A stretch of DNA of 64,000 nucleotides from assembly GCA_040380855.1 (NCBI GenBank), contig JBEIIG010000002.1, positions 77,201 through 141,200 on the forward strand. Reading direction: 5' to 3'. Source of the DNA: VFMC01 sp040380855. GTDB taxonomy: Bacteria > Actinomycetota > Acidimicrobiia > Acidimicrobiales > Ilumatobacteraceae. The position numbers and the translations under genes were made by a program. A model generated the notes under the pieces. The model worked only from the letters and a program-made list of their open reading frames with translations. It did no database searches and was not told where the DNA came from. Of this stretch, positions 14,904 to 23,178 are shown piece by piece (position 1 is the first letter of the stretch; every line of letters begins with the position of its first letter).

Positions 14904-16523
14904 ATGTCGAAGACCATTGCATTCGACGAGCAGGCTCGTCGCTCGCTCGAAGCTGGCATGAACAAGCTCGCCGACGCCGTGCGCGTCACGCTCGGGCCCA
15001 AGGGCCGCAACGTCGTGCTCGACAAGAAGTGGGGCGCCCCCACCATCACCAACGACGGCGTCTCCATCGCCAAAGAGATCGACCTCGAGGATCCGTTCGA
15101 GCGCATCGGCGCCGAACTGGTGAAGGAAGTCGCCAAGAAGACCGACGACGTGGCCGGCGACGGCACCACCACCGCCACCGTGCTGGCGTGGAGCATGGTT
15201 CGTGAAGGCCTGCGCAACGTGGCCGCCGGCGCCAACCCGATGAGCCTGAAGAAGGGCATCGAGGCCGCCGTGGCCGCCGCCGTCGACAGCATCAAGGCGC
15301 TCGCCAAGGAAGTCGACTCGAAGGACCAGATCGCCCAGGTGGCCAGCATCTCGGCCGCCGACACCGAGATCGGCCAGATGATCAGCGAGGCCATCGACAA
15401 GGTGGGCAAGGACGGCGTCATCACCGTCGAGGAGAGCCAGACCTTCGGTATGGAGATGGACCTCGTCGAGGGCATGCGCTTCGACAAGGGCTACATCTCG
15501 CCCTACTTCGTCACCGACCCCGAGCGCATGGAAGCCAGCCTCGACAACGCCTACATCCTGTTCGTGTCGTCGAAGATCTCGTCGGTGCGCGACATGCTGC
15601 CGGTGCTCGAGAAGGTCATGCAGAGCGGCCGCCCGCTCGTCATCATCGCCGAAGACATCGAGGGCGAGGCCCTGGCCACCCTGGTGGTCAACAAGATCCG
15701 CGGCACCTTCAAGAGCGCCGCCGTGAAGGCCCCCGGCTTCGGCGAGCGCCGCAAGGCGATGCTGCAGGACATGGCCATCCTCACCGGTGGCACGGTCATC
15801 AGCGAAGAGGTCGGCCTGAAGCTCGACACCGCCACGCTCGACCTGCTGGGCACCGCCAAGCGCGTGCTCATCACCAAGGACGAGACCACCATCATCGAGG
15901 GTGCGGGCGACGAGAACGACATCAAGGGCCGCATCAACCAGATCAAGGCCGAGATCGACAACACCGACTCCGACTACGACCGCGAGAAGCTGCAGGAGCG
16001 TCTCGCCAAGCTCAGCGGCGGCGTTGCCGTGCTGAAGGTCGGCGCCGCCACCGAGGTGGAGCTGAAGGAGAAGAAGCACCGCATCGAAGATGCCGTCAGC
16101 ACCACCAAGGCCGCCATCGAAGAGGGCGTCGTGCCCGGCGGTGGCGTGGCCCTGCTGCGTGCCCAGGCTGCCGCCATGGCTGCTGCCGAGGCCCTGTCGG
16201 GCGACGAGGCCACTGGCGCCCGCATGGTCGCCAAGAGCCTCGAGTCGCCGCTGAAGCAGATCGCCGAGAACGCCGGCATGGAAGGCGGCGTCGTCGTGCA
16301 GAAGGTGAAGAGCATGTCGGGCGCCGAGGGCCTGAACGCCGCCACCGGCGAGTACGAGGACCTCGTGAAGATCGGTGTCATCGACGCTGCCAAGGTCACC
16401 CGCTCGGCGCTGCAGAACGCAGCCTCGATCGCGGCGCTGTTCCTCACCACCGAGGCCGTGGTGGCCGACAAGCCCGAAGATGCCTCCGGCCACAGCCACG
16501 GTGGAGGCATGGAGGACTTCTGA
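14904..16523 (+). CDS. groL: GroEL chaperonin
   Basis: A 539-residue Hsp60 subunit. It opens MSKTIAFDEQARRSLEAGMN, has the ATP-site segments VTLGPKGRNVVLDKKWGAP and AGDGTTTATVLA, and the late VVPGGGVALLRA. The C-terminus is GHSHGGGMEDF, a His-containing tail rather than the usual GGM repeats, as in actinobacterial GroEL2-type paralogues. groES is not adjacent, so this is a stand-alone copy. It has one of the few strong Shine-Dalgarno sites here (GGAGG 7 bases before ATG), is controlled by two CIRCE dyads, and is followed by a strong intrinsic terminator. Confidence 0.97.
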   Translation: MSKTIAFDEQARRSLEAGMNKLADAVRVTLGPKGRNVVLDKKWGAPTITNDGVSIAKEIDLEDPFERIGAELVKEVAKKTDDVAGDGTTTATVLAWSMVREGLRNVAAGANPMSLKKGIEAAVAAAVDSIKALAKEVDSKDQIAQVASISAADTEIGQMISEAIDKVGKDGVITVEESQTFGMEMDLVEGMRFDKGYISPYFVTDPERMEASLDNAYILFVSSKISSVRDMLPVLEKVMQSGRPLVIIAEDIEGEALATLVVNKIRGTFKSAAVKAPGFGERRKAMLQDMAILTGGTVISEEVGLKLDTATLDLLGTAKRVLITKDETTIIEGAGDENDIKGRINQIKAEIDNTDSDYDREKLQERLAKLSGGVAVLKVGAATEVELKEKKHRIEDAVSTTKAAIEEGVVPGGGVALLRAQAAAMAAAEALSGDEATGARMVAKSLESPLKQIAENAGMEGGVVVQKVKSMSGAEGLNAATGEYEDLVKIGVIDAAKVTRSALQNAASIAALFLTTEAVVADKPEDASGHSHGGGMEDF

Positions 16524-16557
16524 TCCTCCGGCCGTTCGCACACCGAACGCAACCGAC

Positions 16558-16597
16558 AGCGAGCCCGCAGCCACACGGCTGCGGGCTCGCTGCTTTT
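16558..16597 (+). terminator. intrinsic terminator of groEL
   Basis: A perfect 15-bp GC-rich stem (16558-16572 with 16577-16591) closes a 4-base ACAC loop and is followed by GCTTTTT. It is the clearest Rho-independent terminator in the window. Confidence 0.9.
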
Positions 16598-16652
16598 TCG
16601 CCCATCCACCATCAGGCGGGGCCCGTACCTGATCTGCAACGATGGAACCGGC

Positions 16653-17276
16653 ATGAGACGAACAGTGGCGATGGTGGTGGCAGGGGCCGCACTGGTGGCC
16701 GGGTGCGGCGACCCCGATTTCCGGTATGCGAGCGACTCGCAAGAGGGTGTGTCGTTCCGGGTTCCCTACACGTGGTCGATCTTCGACCGCACCGAGGAAG
16801 AGTTCAGCGGACGCCTCGACGGTGGCTCCACGGCCCGTGCACTGCGGATCTGGGTGATCGACTCGAACGACGCGGCCGACCCGAGCAACCCCGAGGTGTT
16901 CGACGGTGACGTACCGGTGGGCAACGCGCAGATCATCGCCACTGCAAGTGGCCTCTCGGAGAACCTCTCGATCTCATCGGTCCGTTCGGTCGGCCTCGAG
17001 TTCGACCCCGTCTCGCCCGCAACCGGCCTCGAGGACACCTGGGAAGTGGTGCTCGACCAGCCGATGCGAAGCGAAGGTGGCGTGAGCGGGTCGATCGCCG
17101 TGTGGAACTACCGCACCACCACGAGCGACGAGTGGCTGTCGCGGGCCCGTGAAGTGTTCGTCGACCCTGCCTCGAACCGCGTCTACCTGCTCGACATCTA
17201 CTGCACCGCTGCCTGCTTCGAGCAGCACCGCGACGACATTTTCGACGTACTCGACTCCTGGAGGATCGACAAGTGA
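16653..17276 (+). CDS. hypothetical lipoprotein, 207 aa
   Basis: A short signal peptide MRRTVAMVVAGAALVAGC with a lipobox (Cys18) shows export and lipidation. The mature domain is mostly beta with a hydrophobic core and two cysteines close together near the end (YCTAACFEQHRDD). It resembles PsbP/DUF1795-type small lipoproteins in its opening (GVSFRVPYTWSIFDR) but I cannot assign a family with certainty. The stop overlaps the GTG of the FtsH-like gene (GTGA), so the two are translated together and the lipoprotein may work with that membrane protease. Confidence 0.75.
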   Translation: MRRTVAMVVAGAALVAGCGDPDFRYASDSQEGVSFRVPYTWSIFDRTEEEFSGRLDGGSTARALRIWVIDSNDAADPSNPEVFDGDVPVGNAQIIATASGLSENLSISSVRSVGLEFDPVSPATGLEDTWEVVLDQPMRSEGGVSGSIAVWNYRTTTSDEWLSRAREVFVDPASNRVYLLDIYCTAACFEQHRDDIFDVLDSWRIDK

Positions 17277-19681
17277 ACGCGCCGCTTTCACCCAACGACG
17301 TGATCACGATCCACGAGGCGGTGCCCGACAGCCGCGAGTCGGCGACGCGTCGCAAGCTGATGTTCTTCGACCGGGTGAAGGTGTTCATCCTGCTGGGCGT
17401 CATCTTCGGTTATGGCGTCGCCCTGCGACACAGCGATGTGAAGGGCATGTCGTGGGGTGACGCCTTCAAGGTCACCCGCGACGCGATGTGGTGGGTGTTC
17501 GTCCTCGCCGGCCTCGAACTGCTGCGCCAGATCCACAACCTGATCAGCGAGAAGTCAGCCCGCTACCACGGCTTTTGGATGCGGCGGGTGTGGGGCGGCT
17601 GGGACCGCTTCTGGAGCAAGCGCAACCCCTGGATGCGCTACCGCCTGGGCCGCATGGTGCGGGTCACCTGCTGGCTGGTGGTGCTCACGTTCGTCTTCTC
17701 CAAGATCTGGGGCCTGTCGTTCATGGGCGCCATCGCCGAGGCGCCCTACCGGCTGCTCTACGAACCGTTCGGCAGCAATGGCCTGCCGTTCTTCTTCCAA
17801 CTGTTCTTCGGCCTCCTATTCGGCATGATCCAGTTCATCGGCATCTTCTACCTGCTGTCGCGTGGCGGCATCGAGACGTTCATGCCGCACGACATCAAGA
17901 CCCGTTTCTCCGACGTGTACGGCCAGGACAAGGTGCTGGCCCGGGTACAGGAGAACGTGATGTTCCTCGACAACCCCGAGGTGATCGAGTCGAAGGGTGG
18001 TCACGTGCCCGGCGGCATCCTGCTGTGGGGGCCGCCCGGCACCGGCAAGACGCTGATGGCCGAGGCCGTCGCCGGCGAGACCGGCAAGCCGTTCGTGTTC
18101 ATCGAGCCCGGCGCGTTCGTCAACATGTTCTTCGGTATCGGCGTGTTGAAGGTGTTCCTCCTGTTCCGCCGCCTCCGCAAGCTGGCGCTGCGCTACGGCG
18201 GTGTCATCGCCTTCTTCGACGAAGCCGACACGCTGGGCAACCGCGGCATGACCTCGGGCGAGTTCATCAGCCAGCAGGCCGAGCGGATGGGCTTCCACTC
18301 GTGCAACGGGGTGCACCATCTGTCGCCCAACGCCCAGGCCGTGCTGGCCGAGGAGATGCTCGCCGGACGCAACCACGATGCCACCGCCGGCACCTCGCGG
18401 CGGGGTGGCATCTCGCGCATCATCATGCCGGGTGGGCGCGGCATGGGTGGCTTCGACGGTTCGCTGCAGCGCATCCTCACCGAGATGTCGGGGTTGAAGA
18501 AGCCCCGCGGGTTCCTCACCCGCCGCCTGCGTCAGTTCCTGAACATCCAGCCCAAGCAGCCGCCGAAGTACCGCATGCTCATCATGTTCGCCACGAACAT
18601 GCCCGAGTCGCTCGATGCTGCGCTGCTACGCCCGGGCCGCATCGACCGCAAGTACCACGTCGGCTATCCCAACCTCGAGGGGCGCATGCGCACCTTCGAC
18701 GGCTACCTCAACAAGGTGCGTCACCAGGTCACCCCCGAGCAGGTGAAGCAGCTCGCCATCCGTACGCCCAGCGGTAGCGGCGCCCTCATCAAGGACATGG
18801 TGAACGAGGCACTCATCGTGGCCACCCGAGCCGGGCGCGACTTCGTCACGTTCGCCGACGTGCTCGAGGCCCGCACGTTCAAGGTGCACGGCCTGAGCGA
18901 CGGCACCGCCAGCACCGAGCTCGAGCGGTACGAAACAGCCATCCACGAGGCCGGCCACGCGGTCACCACTTATCTGCTGCGCAGCCGCGACATGATCGAC
19001 ATCGCCACGATCGAGCAGCGCGGCTCGGTGGGCGGCTTCGTCAGTTGGATCCCGCGTGAGGACCGCAAGTTCGACTGGCGCGTCGATGCCGACACCGACC
19101 TGGTCTGCTCGATCGTCTCGCTGCCCACCGAGCGAGAGTTCTTCGGCGGCGACAACTCGATGGGTGTGGGCGGCGACCTGCGGGCCGCCACCGGCCTGGC
19201 CACGCACATGCTGCGACGCGCGGCCATGGGCGACACGCTGTCGTCGCCGATGGAGTGGCAGGGCTACGGCGACCTCACCGCCACCGACCTCGACCAGCGG
19301 GTGGAGGCGAAGTTGCAGGAGCGCTACGCGGTGGCCCAGCAGTTGGTGCGCGACAACCGCTGGTTCGTGCTGGCCATCGCCCACGCGCTGGTCACCCGCA
19401 ACACCATCCTGGGCGACGATGTCGATGCCATCTACCGCGGCACGCAGGGCGTGATGGTCGATGGTTCGTGGTACCACGACCCCGCCAACCGCGACGCGCT
19501 CGAGGCCTACCACGCCCGGGCGCTCGAGGCGCACATGGCACAGGCCGTCGGGTTCACCGGCGACATCCCTCGCCCGTCGTTGCCGCCTCCGGCAGCGATC
19601 GAGGCGACCGCCACGGGCGACCCGGGTGGCATCACCGACTTCCCTCCGCCGACGCCCACACCGCCCGAACCGACGGAGTGA
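17273..19681 (+). CDS. FtsH-like membrane AAA+ zinc protease (divergent)
   Basis: An 802-residue protein. Four hydrophobic helices (about 36-51, 71-85, 130-146 and 172-195) replace the two of classic FtsH. The AAA+ domain has Walker A GPPGTGKT (253-260), Walker B VIAFFDEAD (311-319) and the second region of homology with intact arginine fingers (LRPGRIDRK). The zinc site is H558-EAG-H562, with the third acidic ligand probably in GGDLRAAT. The pore loop reads FFG followed by GIGVLKVFLLF instead of the usual GxGAxRVRDLF, and a long insert (about 325-430) follows Walker B. It should degrade membrane proteins in an ATP-dependent way, but substrate entry must differ from the housekeeping FtsH. Translation is coupled to the upstream lipoprotein, with GGAGG before the GTG. 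Confidence 0.85.
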   Translation: MNAPLSPNDVITIHEAVPDSRESATRRKLMFFDRVKVFILLGVIFGYGVALRHSDVKGMSWGDAFKVTRDAMWWVFVLAGLELLRQIHNLISEKSARYHGFWMRRVWGGWDRFWSKRNPWMRYRLGRMVRVTCWLVVLTFVFSKIWGLSFMGAIAEAPYRLLYEPFGSNGLPFFFQLFFGLLFGMIQFIGIFYLLSRGGIETFMPHDIKTRFSDVYGQDKVLARVQENVMFLDNPEVIESKGGHVPGGILLWGPPGTGKTLMAEAVAGETGKPFVFIEPGAFVNMFFGIGVLKVFLLFRRLRKLALRYGGVIAFFDEADTLGNRGMTSGEFISQQAERMGFHSCNGVHHLSPNAQAVLAEEMLAGRNHDATAGTSRRGGISRIIMPGGRGMGGFDGSLQRILTEMSGLKKPRGFLTRRLRQFLNIQPKQPPKYRMLIMFATNMPESLDAALLRPGRIDRKYHVGYPNLEGRMRTFDGYLNKVRHQVTPEQVKQLAIRTPSGSGALIKDMVNEALIVATRAGRDFVTFADVLEARTFKVHGLSDGTASTELERYETAIHEAGHAVTTYLLRSRDMIDIATIEQRGSVGGFVSWIPREDRKFDWRVDADTDLVCSIVSLPTEREFFGGDNSMGVGGDLRAATGLATHMLRRAAMGDTLSSPMEWQGYGDLTATDLDQRVEAKLQERYAVAQQLVRDNRWFVLAIAHALVTRNTILGDDVDAIYRGTQGVMVDGSWYHDPANRDALEAYHARALEAHMAQAVGFTGDIPRPSLPPPAAIEATATGDPGGITDFPPPTPTPPEPTE

Positions 19682-19696
19682 CGACCAGCTGGCGGG

Positions 19697-19972
19697 TCAG
19701 CCGCCGGCGACGGCCGGGATGATGCTGACGGTCTCGCCCGCGGGCACCGGGGTGTCGAGGCCCTGGAGGTAGCGCACGTCGTCGTCGGCGACGAACACGT
19801 TGACGAACTTGCGCAGTGCGCCCGACTCGTCGAACAGGCGGTCGCCGAAACCGGGGTGCGCTGCGTCGAGTGCCTTCAGCACCTCGCCGAGGGTGGCACC
19901 TTCCACCTGCACGGTGGACGAGCCGCCGGCGAGGGGGCGCATGGTGGTGGGGATGCGAACGGTGACGGCCAT
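19697..19972 (-). CDS. CysO/MoaD-like ubiquitin-fold sulfur carrier
   Basis: A 91-residue beta-grasp protein ending PAVAGG, the diglycine tail that is adenylated and thiocarboxylated. The opening AVTVRIPTTMRPLAGG and the RFVNVF/ADDDVRYLQGLDT region match mycobacterial CysO closely, better than molybdopterin-synthase MoaD. CysO donates sulfur to O-phosphoserine through CysM, with Mec+ cleaving the product. Neither cysM nor mec is adjacent. The ATG at 19972 is chosen because family similarity begins there. It converges with the FtsH-like gene. Confidence 0.85.
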   Translation of the reverse strand: MAVTVRIPTTMRPLAGGSSTVQVEGATLGEVLKALDAAHPGFGDRLFDESGALRKFVNVFVADDDVRYLQGLDTPVPAGETVSIIPAVAGG

Positions 19973-20021
19973 GTGCGAAAGGCTACCGACCGGGTCGGGT
20001 TTCCGCCCCACCCTGATCGTC

Positions 20022-20116
20022 CGTGAGCCTGCGCCACGCCTGGCGTGGTCGCCGCGCACGAACGTGTCGGCTTCGTGAGCCTGGGCCACGCCCGGCGTGG
20101 TCGCCGCGCACGAACG
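20022..20116. repeat. duplicated 43-bp element with central dyad
   Basis: Copies at 20022-20064 and 20074-20116 differ at only 2 of 43 bases. Each has a perfect dyad CCACGCC-N-GGCGTGG in its middle (20034-20048 and 20086-20100), 52 bases apart (about five helical turns). They lie in the divergent region between cysO and the glycerate kinase gene; they could be paired operators or copies of a dispersed repeat. Confidence 0.7.
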
Positions 20117-20132
20117 GCGGGTGGGGCAGGGC

Positions 20133-20216
20133 GGAGGGGGTGGGCCGGAGGGGGTGGGCCGGAGGGGGCGGGCCGGAGGGGGCGGGCCGGAGGGGGCGGG
20201 CCGGAGGGGGCGGGCC
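20133..20216 (+). repeat. six tandem 14-bp G-rich repeats
   Basis: Six head-to-tail copies of GGAGGGGG(T/C)GGGCC without interruption; the first two have T, the other four C. The unit is not a multiple of three, so it does not encode a repeat peptide. The G-runs could form quadruplexes on the plus strand. It ends 34 bases before the glycerate kinase start, just upstream of its -10 box. Confidence 0.85.
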
Positions 20217-20238
20217 GGGGGTGGATGGGCTCGGGCCG

Positions 20239-20244
20239 TATGCT
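20239..20244 (+). promoter_or_regulatory. -10 box TATGCT for the glycerate kinase gene
   Basis: TANNNT hexamer 6 bases before the GTG; this box decides the start choice. Its -35 region would fall in the last 14-bp repeat. Confidence 0.5.
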
Positions 20245-20250
20245 CTCGGC

Positions 20251-21252
20251 GTGCGCGTGCTGGCAGCCGTCGACAAGTTCAGGGGCACCGCATCGGCGGC
20301 CGAGGTGGCGCGCGCCATCGGGCACGCCTGCTGGGACCTCGGCCACGACTGCGAGGAAGTGGCGGTCGCCGACGGCGGCGAGGGCACGCTGGAAGCGCTC
20401 GGCGGCGCCAACCGCACGTCGACGGTGACCGGCCCGCTGGGCGACCCCGTGGAGGCCGAGTGGCGTTTCCATCGCGGCACGGCGATCATCGAGATGGCCC
20501 GCGCCTCGGGCCTCACCCTGGTGGGCGGCCGCGACAAGAACGACGCCATCGCCGCATCGACGGTGGGCACCGGAGAGTTGATCGACCAGGCGCTCGACCT
20601 GGGAGCGAAGAAGATCATCGTCTGTCTCGGTGGTTCGGCAACCACCGATGGAGGCCTCGGGGCGGTGCGCGCCATCCACGCACCCGGTCGCCTTCGCGGC
20701 GTCGATCTGCTGGTGGCCTGCGATGTGAAGACGCTGTTCGTCGACGCAGCCCCGGTGTTCGGCCCACAGAAGGGCGCTTCACCGGCGCAGGTGCGGCTGC
20801 TGGAAGGCCGCCTCGAACGCACGGCGCAGATCTACCGCGAGCAGTTCGGGGTCGACGTGTTGGGCATCGAGGGTGCGGGCGCCGCAGGCGGGCTGGCGGG
20901 CGGTCTGGCCGCACTGGGCGGGCGGTTGGTGCCCGGCTTCGACCTCGTGGCCGACGAACTCGACCTGCACGACCGAATCGCCGCCGCTGATGTGGTGATC
21001 ACCGGCGAGGGCTACCTCGACGCGCAGAGCTTCGAGGGCAAGGTGGTGGGGCGGATGCAGCAACTCGCTGCCGACCTGGGCAAGCCGATCGGCGCGGTGG
21101 TGGGCGACGCCGATACCTCGGTTGCAGGGCGCATTCCGCATGCCGCACTGGTGGCGTTGTTCGGCCTCGACCGCGCCATGCACGAAACGCTGTGGTGCAT
21201 CGAACACGCGGCAGGGCCGCTGATCCAGGAACTGGCCGCCCAGTTGGGCTGA
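20251..21252 (+). CDS. glycerate kinase (GlxK/GarK family)
   Basis: A 333-residue member of the type I glycerate kinase family, which phosphorylates D-glycerate to 2- or 3-phosphoglycerate. Signatures are the opening AAVDKFRGTASAAEVARAI, the ADGGEGTLEAL substrate loop, CLGGSATTDGGLGAVRA and the late TGEGYLDAQSFEGKV nucleotide-site motif. The open frame continues far upstream through the G-rich repeats, but that part has repeat-derived composition and is not protein-like. The GTG at 20251 fits both the family start and the TATGCT box. No glyoxylate-pathway genes are adjacent. Confidence 0.88.
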   Translation: MRVLAAVDKFRGTASAAEVARAIGHACWDLGHDCEEVAVADGGEGTLEALGGANRTSTVTGPLGDPVEAEWRFHRGTAIIEMARASGLTLVGGRDKNDAIAASTVGTGELIDQALDLGAKKIIVCLGGSATTDGGLGAVRAIHAPGRLRGVDLLVACDVKTLFVDAAPVFGPQKGASPAQVRLLEGRLERTAQIYREQFGVDVLGIEGAGAAGGLAGGLAALGGRLVPGFDLVADELDLHDRIAAADVVITGEGYLDAQSFEGKVVGRMQQLAADLGKPIGAVVGDADTSVAGRIPHAALVALFGLDRAMHETLWCIEHAAGPLIQELAAQLG

Positions 21253-21269
21253 ACCGCGGCGCCGGCCGA

Positions 21270-21923
21270 TCAGGCCGGGGCGGTGGTGGTGGCTGCCAGG
21301 TCGAGGGTGGTGGCGGTGGCCGGCTGCGGCGTCGTTGCCGCCACAGCACCCATCTGGTCGAGGGTCTTGTCGGCCTTGTCGGAGCCCAGCAACACCAACA
21401 CGTCGACACCCTCGGGCAGCACGCCGCCCTCGATCGGTACCGGTGTGGGTGCCTCCGACACGGTGACCGTGCCCATCAGCGTCGACGCCGTCGTGGCGAC
21501 AGCCAGGGCATTGGGGTTGGCAGCGTTGTAGTAGATCGTCGACACCTCGGCGCGCTCGGTGGCGTTGGTGGCTTCGGCGACGGTGAAACCCTTGCCCTCG
21601 AATGCCAGGCTGAGCCGGCCTGCGGCGCCGTTCACGTTCGAGGCGTTGGCCACCACAACGGTGGCGCCTTCGAACACCTGCGGCGGCGTGGTTGGCACGG
21701 TCTCGGGCGGCAGGGTGGTGAGGATGACCGGAGCCTGCGTGGTGACCGGAGCGGCTGTGGTCTCGGGAACGCTGGCCGCCGAGTCGTCGCTGCGGATGGT
21801 GCGCAGGATGAGGAACCCGCCGACCACGGCGATGACAGCGATGACGATGGCGGCCGCTGAACCGACCGGCGCTCCACCCGACCCGCCTGCTTCACGTCCA
21901 CGCGGTGGCTGCTCAGTGCTCAT
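21270..21923 (-). CDS. membrane-anchored LytR_C domain protein
   Basis: A 217-residue protein. A cytoplasmic Gly/Pro-rich start is followed by a single membrane helix (about 23-42), a Thr/Pro-rich wall linker, and an extracytoplasmic LytR C-terminal domain (VVVANASNVNGAAGRLSLAF, then STIYYNAANPNALAVA). The LytR_C domain occurs at the end of LCP cell-wall ligases and alone in proteins like this; its role is thought to be in wall metabolism. The catalytic LCP domain is absent. It lies 3 bases downstream of the DUF3263 gene, as in many Actinobacteria, so the two form a small operon. Confidence 0.85.
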   Translation of the reverse strand: MSTEQPPRGREAGGSGGAPVGSAAAIVIAVIAVVGGFLILRTIRSDDSAASVPETTAAPVTTQAPVILTTLPPETVPTTPPQVFEGATVVVANASNVNGAAGRLSLAFEGKGFTVAEATNATERAEVSTIYYNAANPNALAVATTASTLMGTVTVSEAPTPVPIEGGVLPEGVDVLVLLGSDKADKTLDQMGAVAATTPQPATATTLDLAATTTAPA

Positions 21924-21926
21924 CGG

Positions 21927-22202
21927 TCAGGCCTCCTGCTCGCCGGTGCGGCCGCTGCCCGGGCCATCGAGTCGTGCCCGACGACGACGCTCGCGCTGAC
22001 GACGGAGTCGACGCACGACGAGCGGGTCGAAAGACAGCGCACCCGGATGGTCGAGCAGCTGGTTGAGCTCCTGATAGTACTCCTCGGGCGAGCAGGCGAA
22101 ACGCGCCCGGATGACCACGTCGCGGGCATCGTCGTACATCCACCACTCGGCCTCGAACTCGATCATCGCCTGCTGGCGTTCGTTCAGGTCGGGGGCATCC
22201 AT
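21927..22202 (-). CDS. DUF3263 protein
   Basis: A 91-residue small protein of the actinobacterial DUF3263 family. The core NERQQAMIEFEAEWW, then the FACSPEEYYQELNQLLDHP helix-turn-helix-like region and a highly basic RRLRRQRERRRRARL tail suggest nucleic-acid binding, though this is unproven. I place the start at ATG 22202; GTG 22214 is possible. TAGCGT lies 10 bases before the ATG. It is upstream of and probably co-transcribed with the LytR_C gene, the usual pairing. Confidence 0.85.
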   Translation of the reverse strand: MDAPDLNERQQAMIEFEAEWWMYDDARDVVIRARFACSPEEYYQELNQLLDHPGALSFDPLVVRRLRRQRERRRRARLDGPGSGRTGEQEA

Positions 22203-22285
22203 GTCGGCCGTCACGCTACCAGCCTTGCCGGTCGGCACCCGGTCGTACAAGCACCCCCACCGCAGCCCGGTGGCAGCAGGCCCGC

Positions 22286-22291
22286 TATCGT
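22286..22291 (+). promoter_or_regulatory. -10 box TATCGT for udk
   Basis: TANNNT hexamer 7 bases before the ATG. Confidence 0.5.
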
Positions 22292-22298
22292 GCCGCGG

Positions 22299-22949
22299 AT
22301 GTCGTCGCCCGCATCACCGTCGGTGCCGCAGCGCCCGTTCCTCATCGGCGTCGCGGGCGGTACCTGCTCGGGGAAGACCACCGTCAGCGAACGCTTGGCC
22401 GAGCTGGCCGGCGAGGAACACCTGGCCCTCATCAAGCTCGACTCGTACTACATCGCCCGCGATCACCAGTCGATCGACGAACGGGCCCTGGCGAACTACG
22501 ACCACCCCGACGCGTTCGACTGGCAACTGTTGAACGACCACCTCGCCGCGCTCAGCGCCGGCGCCTCGGTGCCCGTACCCATCTACGACTACGCCAACCA
22601 CACCCGCAGCGGCGAGGTGCGCCTCGTGCACCCGGCACGCATCGTGGTGGTGGAGGGCATCCTCGTGCTGTACGAGCCGCAGTTGCGCGAGCGGTTCGAC
22701 CTGAAGGTGTACGTCGACACCGACGCCGATCTGCGGCTGATCCGCCGGCTCGAGCGCGACGTGGCCGAGCGCGGCCGCACCGTCGACAGCATCGTCGCCC
22801 AGTACCTGGCCACCGTCCGGCCGAGCCACGAGCAGTTCATCGAGCCCAGCAAGCGGCATGCCGACGTGATCTTCCCGCAGGGCGGCCTGAACGAACCGGC
22901 GCTCGAGGTGCTGCTGGCCCGCGTACGCGAACTCGTTCGCGTGGCCTGA
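22299..22949 (+). CDS. udk: uridine kinase family protein
   Basis: A 216-residue P-loop kinase with Walker A GVAGGTCSGKTT (17-28), the LDSYYI segment after strand 2, the FDWQLLNDHL substrate helix and VVVEGILVLYEP (Walker B-like strand plus nucleoside-binding loop). It phosphorylates uridine/cytidine in pyrimidine salvage, or a close relative such as phosphoribulokinase-like enzymes. The short N-terminal Ser/Pro tail is not part of the fold. It is divergent from the DUF3263 gene and ends 23 bases before the convergent tRNA gene. Confidence 0.88.
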   Translation: MSSPASPSVPQRPFLIGVAGGTCSGKTTVSERLAELAGEEHLALIKLDSYYIARDHQSIDERALANYDHPDAFDWQLLNDHLAALSAGASVPVPIYDYANHTRSGEVRLVHPARIVVVEGILVLYEPQLRERFDLKVYVDTDADLRLIRRLERDVAERGRTVDSIVAQYLATVRPSHEQFIEPSKRHADVIFPQGGLNEPALEVLLARVRELVRVA

Positions 22950-22972
22950 GGGTTGTGGCCTGAGGGTTATTG

Positions 22973-23045
22973 AGCCGGGTGTGGGAATCGAACCCACGAC
23001 CTCATGATTACAAGTCAAGTGCTCTGCCAACTGAGCTAACCCGGC
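22973..23045 (-). tRNA. tRNA-Thr (anticodon TGT)
   Basis: The minus strand folds into a complete cloverleaf: acceptor GCCGGGT/ACCCGGC, D-arm GCTC-AGTTGGCA-GAGC, anticodon loop CTTGTAA (TGT, reading ACA), variable loop AGGTC and T-arm GTGGG-TTCGATT-CCCAC. CCA is not encoded. The anticodon stem CTTGA/TCATG has a U28-U42 mismatch. Confidence 0.95.
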
Positions 23046-23048
23046 GCG

Positions 23049-23090
23049 GAGACCGAAACCCGGCACGACTGGGTGCCGGGTTGCCGTCTC
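23049..23090. other. long hairpin upstream of tRNA-Thr
   Basis: AACCCGGCA (23057-23065) pairs perfectly with TGCCGGGTT (23074-23082), and GAGAC/GTCTC (23049-23053 with 23086-23090) extends the stem. It lies between the divergent tRNA and the dehydrogenase gene. It could stop transcription that runs on from udk, or be processed with the tRNA. There is no T-run. Confidence 0.5.
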
Positions 23091-23165
23091 GGCAGCGAAG
23101 GCTAACGGCAGGCCGGTTGCTCCGCCTTCATGCAGCGGCCACCGGACCGTTTCCGACCCGGGTGC

Positions 23166-23171
23166 TACCTT
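23166..23171 (+). promoter_or_regulatory. -10 box TACCTT for the dehydrogenase/oxidoreductase operon
   Basis: TANNNT hexamer 7 bases before the ATG at 23179. Confidence 0.45.
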
Positions 23172-23178
23172 CCCCTCG

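Noticed and set aside
20133..20216. CRISPR-like array or repeat peptide
   Set aside because: The 14-bp units are directly abutting with no spacers, and 14 is not a multiple of three, so neither CRISPR nor a coding repeat fits.
20023..20250. N-terminal extension of glycerate kinase through the repeats
   Set aside because: The encoded peptide is repeat-derived Gly/Arg/Ala and lies upstream of a good -10 box; the family start is at 20251.
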